Origin: JACVRW01 sp963757815
GTDB lineage: Bacteria; Actinomycetota; Thermoleophilia; Solirubrobacterales; Thermoleophilaceae
NCBI GenBank assembly: GCA_963757815.1
Contig: CAVWSN010000025.1
Location: forward strand, 62,001-126,000
DNA length: 64,000 nt
Direction: 5' to 3'
The notes under the pieces were generated by a model. The model was given only the letters and a program-made list of their open reading frames with translations. It was not told the DNA's origin and did not search any database. Within the stretch, counting starts at the first letter, position 1; each line of letters opens with the position of its first letter. The translations under genes and the position numbers were made by a program. Positions 60,323 to 64,000 of this stretch are shown here, piece by piece.

Positions 60323-60510
60323 GCGGACCGCCATCGCGTGAAGTCGGGGGTCACCGGCTGGGCACAGGTACATGGCCTGCGCGGAAAGTCCCCCTGCGTG
60401 ACCGGGTCGAGTGGGACAATTACTACATCGAAAACTGGTCGCTCTTGCTCGACTTCAAGATCCTCCTCCGCACGATCGGCGCCCTCTTCACGGGCTCGCG
60501 TGACGCCTGA
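60323..60510 (+). pseudogene. C-terminal remnant of an undecaprenyl-phosphate sugar transferase (WcaJ/ExoY type)
   Basis: In frame: ADRHRVKSGVTGWAQVHGLRGKS, where V-K-x-G-x-T-G-W-A-Q-V-x-G-L-R-G is the hallmark of polyprenol-phosphate sugar transferases. After a C5 run near 60391-60395 the frame changes to LRDRVEWDNYYIENWSLLLDFKILLRTIGALFTGSRDA and TGA 60508-60510, the family's normal C-terminus. No upstream part remains: the rest of the enzyme is replaced by the polymerase gene end. It overlaps the start of the next glycosyltransferase by 11 bp. Confidence 0.8.
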
Positions 60511-61618
60511 CGTCACCGCCCTGCGTGACCGCTTCCGGCGGGTCGCCATCTCACACGAATGGCTGACGATCCCCGGAGGATCCGAGAAGGTGGTTCTCCA
60601 GCTGCTCGAGCTGTTCCCGGACGCCGACATCTACACGTCCGTGTACGACCCCGAGCCGTGGCCTCCCGCGATCACGAACGCGCGGGTGCACACCTCCTTT
60701 CTCAACCGCCTACCTGGCGCGACGCGCTTCTATCCGCGGCTGCTCCCGCTGATGAACACGGCGTTCGAGTCCTTCGACCTCGACGGCTACGACCTCGTCC
60801 TCTCGAGCAACCACGCCTGCGCCAAGAACGTGATCACGGCCCCCGGCACCCTGCACGTCTGTTACTGCCACACGCCGATGAGGTACGCATGGGACCCGGG
60901 CTTCTTCGCCGGCGAGCGTCTCGGAAAGGCCGAGCGGGCGTTGCTCCCATTCCTGCTCTCGAGGCTGCGCCGGCAGGACGCGATCGCGTCGCTGCGCCCC
61001 GATGTCTACGTCGCGAACTCCCGCCATGTGGCCGCTCGCATCGCGAAGTACTATCGCCGCGATGCCCACGTCGTCCATCCGCCCGTGGATGTGGAGCGCT
61101 TCCTCGAGGTGGAGCGCAGGCCGGAGGACTACTACCTCTTCCTAGGGCGCCTCGTCCCCTACAAGCGGGCGGACCTGGCCGTGGCGGCGTGCACTCTGCT
61201 CGACCGGCCGCTGAAGGTGGTGGGCGGCGGCCGAGCGGCCGAGGAGCTCCAGCGGAATGCCTCTTCGGGCGTCGAATTCCTCGGTGAGGTGGGGGATGAT
61301 GAGCTCCCGGGTCTAATCGCAGGCGCCCGGGCGTTGCTCTTTCCCGGCGAGGAGGACTTCGGCATCGTTCCGGTGGAAGCGCAGGCCGCCGGACTTCCCG
61401 TGATCGCGTACGGAGTCGGCGGCGCCCGCGACAGCGTGATCGACGGCAAGACCGGGGTGCTCTACGAGGAAGCCGGCGTCGACGGGCTCAGCGGCGCCAT
61501 CCAGCGCTTCGAAGGCATGCGCTTCGACACACAGGCGCTACGCGACCATGCGCGGGGGTTCGCGCCTGAGCACTTCAGGCGGCAATTCGTCGAGCTCCTC
61601 GCCGGAACCGCGGAGTGA
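60500..61618 (+). CDS. glycosyltransferase family 4
   Basis: 372 residues from GTG 60500. GT-B fold with an N-terminal HEWLTIPGGSEKVVLQLLELFPDADIYTSVYD, NHACAKNVI, YCHTPMRYAWD, and a C-domain VHPPVDVERFLEV, YYLFLGRLVPYKRADLAVAAC and the sugar-nucleotide E-x(7)-E region FPGEEDFGIVPVEAQAAGLPVIAYGVGG. It resembles mannosyl or glucosyl transferases of capsule and exopolysaccharide loci. Starts inside the end of the sugar-transferase remnant, which suggests the remnant once was the intact upstream gene of the same operon. Confidence 0.9.
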   Translation: MTPDVTALRDRFRRVAISHEWLTIPGGSEKVVLQLLELFPDADIYTSVYDPEPWPPAITNARVHTSFLNRLPGATRFYPRLLPLMNTAFESFDLDGYDLVLSSNHACAKNVITAPGTLHVCYCHTPMRYAWDPGFFAGERLGKAERALLPFLLSRLRRQDAIASLRPDVYVANSRHVAARIAKYYRRDAHVVHPPVDVERFLEVERRPEDYYLFLGRLVPYKRADLAVAACTLLDRPLKVVGGGRAAEELQRNASSGVEFLGEVGDDELPGLIAGARALLFPGEEDFGIVPVEAQAAGLPVIAYGVGGARDSVIDGKTGVLYEEAGVDGLSGAIQRFEGMRFDTQALRDHARGFAPEHFRRQFVELLAGTAE

Positions 61619-61634
61619 CACTCGCGCCCGAAGG

Positions 61635-62411
61635 TCACCTCAGGCGGTTGCGAATTCGCGCGGCGGCGTGCCCCGGCCCGTAGAGGCCGGCCACCTTGAG
61701 GCGGAGGCGGAACGGCGAGGTGCTCGGGTAGACCGGCTCTCGCGGCAGCTCGAGCGCCCGCCATGGCCCGGGTCCCGAGCAGGCGCACGCGGTCCTGTAG
61801 CCCGCCTGCCTGGCCGCTTCCACCGTGGCCGCGTCGACGGCGCCGAAGGGATAGGCCATGCTCGTGACGGGCCGCCCGAGGATGTCCTCGAGGGTTTGCT
61901 TGCTGCGGGTGAGCTGGTCGACCTTCTCGCTCTGGCTGAGCGTGCGCAGGTCAGGGTGGTCGACAGTGTGGGCCCCGATCTCGAGGCCGGCCTGGGCGAG
62001 CTCGAGCAGCTCGGACCGGTCGACGATCCGCTCGCCCGAGGACAGGTGAGGGTGGGGCTTGCCCAGCAGGCCGGTGGCGATGTACACCGTCGCGGTCTGG
62101 CCGCGGCCAAGCAGGATCTCGGCCATCTTCGAGGTGCTGGCCGCCAGCCCGTCGTCGATCGTCAGCGCGCCCACGCGCTGCCTGCCGGGATCCGCTTCCA
62201 TGAGGTCCCAGAGCTCGGTCAGGTGAACGGTCCGGTAGCCCCGCGCCGCGACGATGTCGAGGTGGCGGCGGAAGAGGCCGACCGGCAGGAGTAGCCCGTG
62301 GTCCCCGTCGCCGGCCCCGTGACCGAGCCCGTGGTAGCAGAGCACGAACGGGGGCCGCCTCCCGCGGGCGGCCTGAATCGCGGCCGATGTCCACGACGAC
62401 GACGGCGTCAC
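61635..62411 (-). CDS. polysaccharide deacetylase (NodB domain)
   Basis: 258 residues from GTG 62411. NodB motifs: LTIDDGLA (motif 1, Asp-Asp), HTVDHPDLRTL (motif 2, H-x-x-x-H), YPFGAVDAATVEAARQAGY (motif 3, with the arginine-poor form) and late segments. It removes N- or O-acetyl groups from polysaccharide. The missing N-terminal signal suggests a cytoplasmic or membrane-tethered site or an undetected start. Its start overlaps the stop of the upstream glycosyltransferase (GTGA), so both belong to the polysaccharide operon. Confidence 0.86.
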   Translation of the reverse strand: MTPSSSWTSAAIQAARGRRPPFVLCYHGLGHGAGDGDHGLLLPVGLFRRHLDIVAARGYRTVHLTELWDLMEADPGRQRVGALTIDDGLAASTSKMAEILLGRGQTATVYIATGLLGKPHPHLSSGERIVDRSELLELAQAGLEIGAHTVDHPDLRTLSQSEKVDQLTRSKQTLEDILGRPVTSMAYPFGAVDAATVEAARQAGYRTACACSGPGPWRALELPREPVYPSTSPFRLRLKVAGLYGPGHAAARIRNRLR

Positions 62412-63532
62412 GCCGTGATCCTCGCCTTCAGGGATGAGATCGAGTATTCGGCCTCCGCCAGCCGGCGTGCCGCCTGGGCGATCTCGCCCGCCCCGTTGCG
62501 CAGCACCTCCGCGACCGCGGCCGCGAAGCGCTCGGCGTCGCCGCCCTCGAGGTAGTGCTCTCCCGCCCGGACCTCGAGGCCGCGGGCGGCAAGCGGCGTC
62601 GCCACGACGGGCACCTGGTAGGCGAGCGCCTCCACGAACTTGAGCGGGGTGCCCGCACCCTCGAGCAGCGGCACGACCACGCAGTCGGCGCTCGCGTAGG
62701 CGCCGGCCAGGTCGTCCACGAACCCCGCGACATCGATGCGCGAGTCGGTGGCGTGCTCCTCGCCAAGGCCCCGTCCGACCAGGCGCAGACGCGCATCGGG
62801 CAGTGACCTCCAGACCGCGGGCATCACGGCCTCGGTCAGGAAGGCAAGGCCGCTGCGGTTCGGCGCATAGGCGAAGTCCGCGACCATCATCACGGTGGTG
62901 CCGTGCTGCTTCACCGGCACCGGATGGATCGCCTCCACGTCGACCACGTTCGGGACGTACCGCAAGGTCGCCTCCGGCGCGAGCGCTGCGGCGGCGTCCA
63001 TGTCGGGCCGGCTGACCATCCAGGACTCGGCAACGGTTCGCAGCAGGCGCACCTCGAGACGTCGAAGCGCCAGGTGAGTCCAGATCCGCTTGCCGTGGCC
63101 CGCGTGCCGGTAAGTGGACTCGACGTTTTGGGCGTTGTAGATCACCGGTCGCCGTCGCGCGGACGCCAGCATGCCCACGGCCGCGTGCCAGTCCCCGACC
63201 ACCACCCGCCCGCGCCCGGGGGCGGCGGCCAGCCGCCTGCCGACCTCGATCAGCTCGGGGCTCACTCCTACCGCGTATTGCTTGGGGACTCCGCGCAGGC
63301 GCGCGCCCAGGTACGTGCGTCCGCGGCGCGCTCCGCGCGACGGGTGGATCTCGTGGAAGGCCAGCCCGTCTAAGCGCTCGTACTCCGGCGACGGGCCCTC
63401 ACCGCCCAACGGCACGTAGGCCAGGTCAAGCGGTCCCAGCTCCGCCAGCGCGCGCACGCACGTGTACGTGCGCACGGCGCGTCCCGAGCCGAGGGTCGGA
63501 GCGAACGACGAGATGTACAGGTCCCTCGTCAT
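62408..63532 (-). CDS. glycosyltransferase (GT-B, group 1)
   Basis: 374 residues from ATG 63532. Starts MTRDLYISSFAPTLGSGRAVRTYTCVRALAELG, then NAQNVESTYRHAG, RYVPNVVDVEAIHP and the GT-B C-domain: TVMMVADFAYAPNRSGLAFLTEAVMP, LVGRGLGEEHATDSRIDVAGFVDDLAGAYASADCVVVPLLEGAGTPLKFVEALAYQVPVVATPLAARGLEV, where E-G-A-G-T-P-L-K-F-V-E-A-L is the nucleotide-sugar region. Very similar in plan to the partial gene upstream at 63539. Preceded by 6 bp and followed by the deacetylase in an operon. Confidence 0.88.
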   Translation of the reverse strand: MTRDLYISSFAPTLGSGRAVRTYTCVRALAELGPLDLAYVPLGGEGPSPEYERLDGLAFHEIHPSRGARRGRTYLGARLRGVPKQYAVGVSPELIEVGRRLAAAPGRGRVVVGDWHAAVGMLASARRRPVIYNAQNVESTYRHAGHGKRIWTHLALRRLEVRLLRTVAESWMVSRPDMDAAAALAPEATLRYVPNVVDVEAIHPVPVKQHGTTVMMVADFAYAPNRSGLAFLTEAVMPAVWRSLPDARLRLVGRGLGEEHATDSRIDVAGFVDDLAGAYASADCVVVPLLEGAGTPLKFVEALAYQVPVVATPLAARGLEVRAGEHYLEGGDAERFAAAVAEVLRNGAGEIAQAARRLAEAEYSISSLKARITA

Positions 63533-63538
63533 CCAGGC

Positions 63539-64000
63539 TCACCCGCCGAGGACCGTGGCGATCTGCTCGATCCTGGCCTCCCAGGAGTGGCTCTGGGCGA
63601 GGGCCGACCGCTCGCTGCGCGCCGCGCGCGAGTCGTGTTCCAGCGCGTCGTCGAGGAGCGCCGCCACTGCCGCTGCGTCGGCGGCCTTCGCGACCTCGTC
63701 GACGTCCTCGAGCGAGTCGAGCGGCGTGGAGACCACCGGGACGCCCGCCGCCAGGTACTCGTAGATCTTCATCGGGAAGACGCTGCGCATGGCGCCGCCG
63801 GTGAGGTAGGGCACGATCGCGGCGTCCGCGCCGCGGAGCACGGACGGGAGCTGCTCATAGGGCCTGGTCCCGAACAGGTGAACGTTGGGCGGCTCCCGCA
63901 GGGCGTCGACGTTCGTGCGCGGGTCGCCCATTCCGACCGGGCCGACGAAGGCAAAGCTCCAGCTCGGGCGCAGCCGGGCCAGCTCGACCACGAGCGGCAC
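63539..64000 (-). CDS. glycosyltransferase, partial (5' end beyond the window)
   Basis: The frame is open to the window end, so only the C-terminal ~153 residues are visible: WSFAFVGPVGMGDPRTNVDALREPPNVHLFGTRPYEQLPSVLRGADAAIVPYLTGGAMRSVFPMKIYEYLAAGVPVVSTPLDSLEDV. It has the nucleotide-sugar binding region of group-1 GT-B enzymes (F-P-M-K-I-Y-E-Y-L-A-A-G-V-P-V-V). Six bases before the next glycosyltransferase, and part of the same minus-strand polysaccharide operon. Sugar specificity unknown. Confidence 0.85.
   Translation of the reverse strand: MPLVVELARLRPSWSFAFVGPVGMGDPRTNVDALREPPNVHLFGTRPYEQLPSVLRGADAAIVPYLTGGAMRSVFPMKIYEYLAAGVPVVSTPLDSLEDVDEVAKAADAAAVAALLDDALEHDSRAARSERSALAQSHSWEARIEQIATVLGG

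Noticed and set aside
1..64000. tRNA, rRNA, riboswitch, IS element or integrase
   Set aside because: I looked for tRNA T-loop (GGTTCGA) contexts, rRNA-like segments, transposase motifs and integrases and found none that I could support by eye.

Overview
The window is GC-rich, gene-dense bacterial DNA with many ATGA, GTGA and TGATG overlaps and frequent GTG starts. The complete set of coenzyme F420 enzymes, a GTP-type PEP carboxykinase, SoxR without SoxS, actinobacterial-style FUSC and ZIP proteins and a class D/E-like sortase point to an actinobacterium. My best guess is class Thermoleophilia (Solirubrobacterales or relatives); this is inference from gene content, with no rRNA or other marker in the window. 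No rRNA, tRNA, CRISPR array or insertion sequence was seen.

Layout. 1-3.5 kb: exported proteins including a CopC-like protein and two YcnI (DUF1775) proteins, probably periplasmic or surface copper handling. 3.5-9.4 kb: a crotonase, then a minus-strand run of SDR, HMG-CoA lyase, SLC13-type transporter and MFS transporter. 9.4-15.9 kb: the F420 locus (fbiC, fgd, an SDR, cofD, cofC, cofE). 16-20.3 kb: a Tat-exported DUF839 protein, aquaporin, a lone solute-binding lipoprotein, soxR and two small unknown genes. 20.3-23.3 kb: a metal operon (multicopper oxidase, ZIP permease, DtxR/MntR regulator) with a DtxR-type palindrome in its promoter. 23.3-29.5 kb: ygfZ, an acyltransferase, a coiled-coil protein with a PD-(D/E)xK-like domain, and a marR-MFS pair. 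29.6-35.5 kb: an ethylmalonyl-CoA pathway block (ccr, ethylmalonyl-CoA mutase, meaB) with clpS and an MBL hydrolase embedded. 35.5-44.4 kb: mobA-like, an F420-type LLM oxidoreductase, CoA transferase, TPP enzyme plus FUSC exporter, aldehyde dehydrogenase and a CAP protein. 44.4-54.4 kb: an amine-metabolism region in which a copper amine oxidase, M20 peptidase, C45-type acyltransferase and aldehyde dehydrogenase diverge from an ATP-grasp ligase and a PLP decarboxylase, followed by an agmatinase. 54.4-64 kb: pckG, a sortase, a divergent isocitrate dehydrogenase homologue, and an exopolysaccharide locus (O-antigen-ligase-like protein, glycosyltransferases, polysaccharide deacetylase, remnant of a sugar transferase).

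Two non-coding signals stand out. A dispersed repeat of roughly 55-115 bp with the core CGTGATCGAAGATCGTTCGG occurs three times, each time between the 3' ends of converging genes. A second, hairpin-forming repeat (arms GATGTCG/CGACATC) occurs twice.

At least thirteen otherwise well conserved genes are broken by single-base indels, and removing or adding one base restores the expected protein. I read these mainly as sequencing or assembly errors. The features below give the full extent of each restored gene and state where the frame changes.
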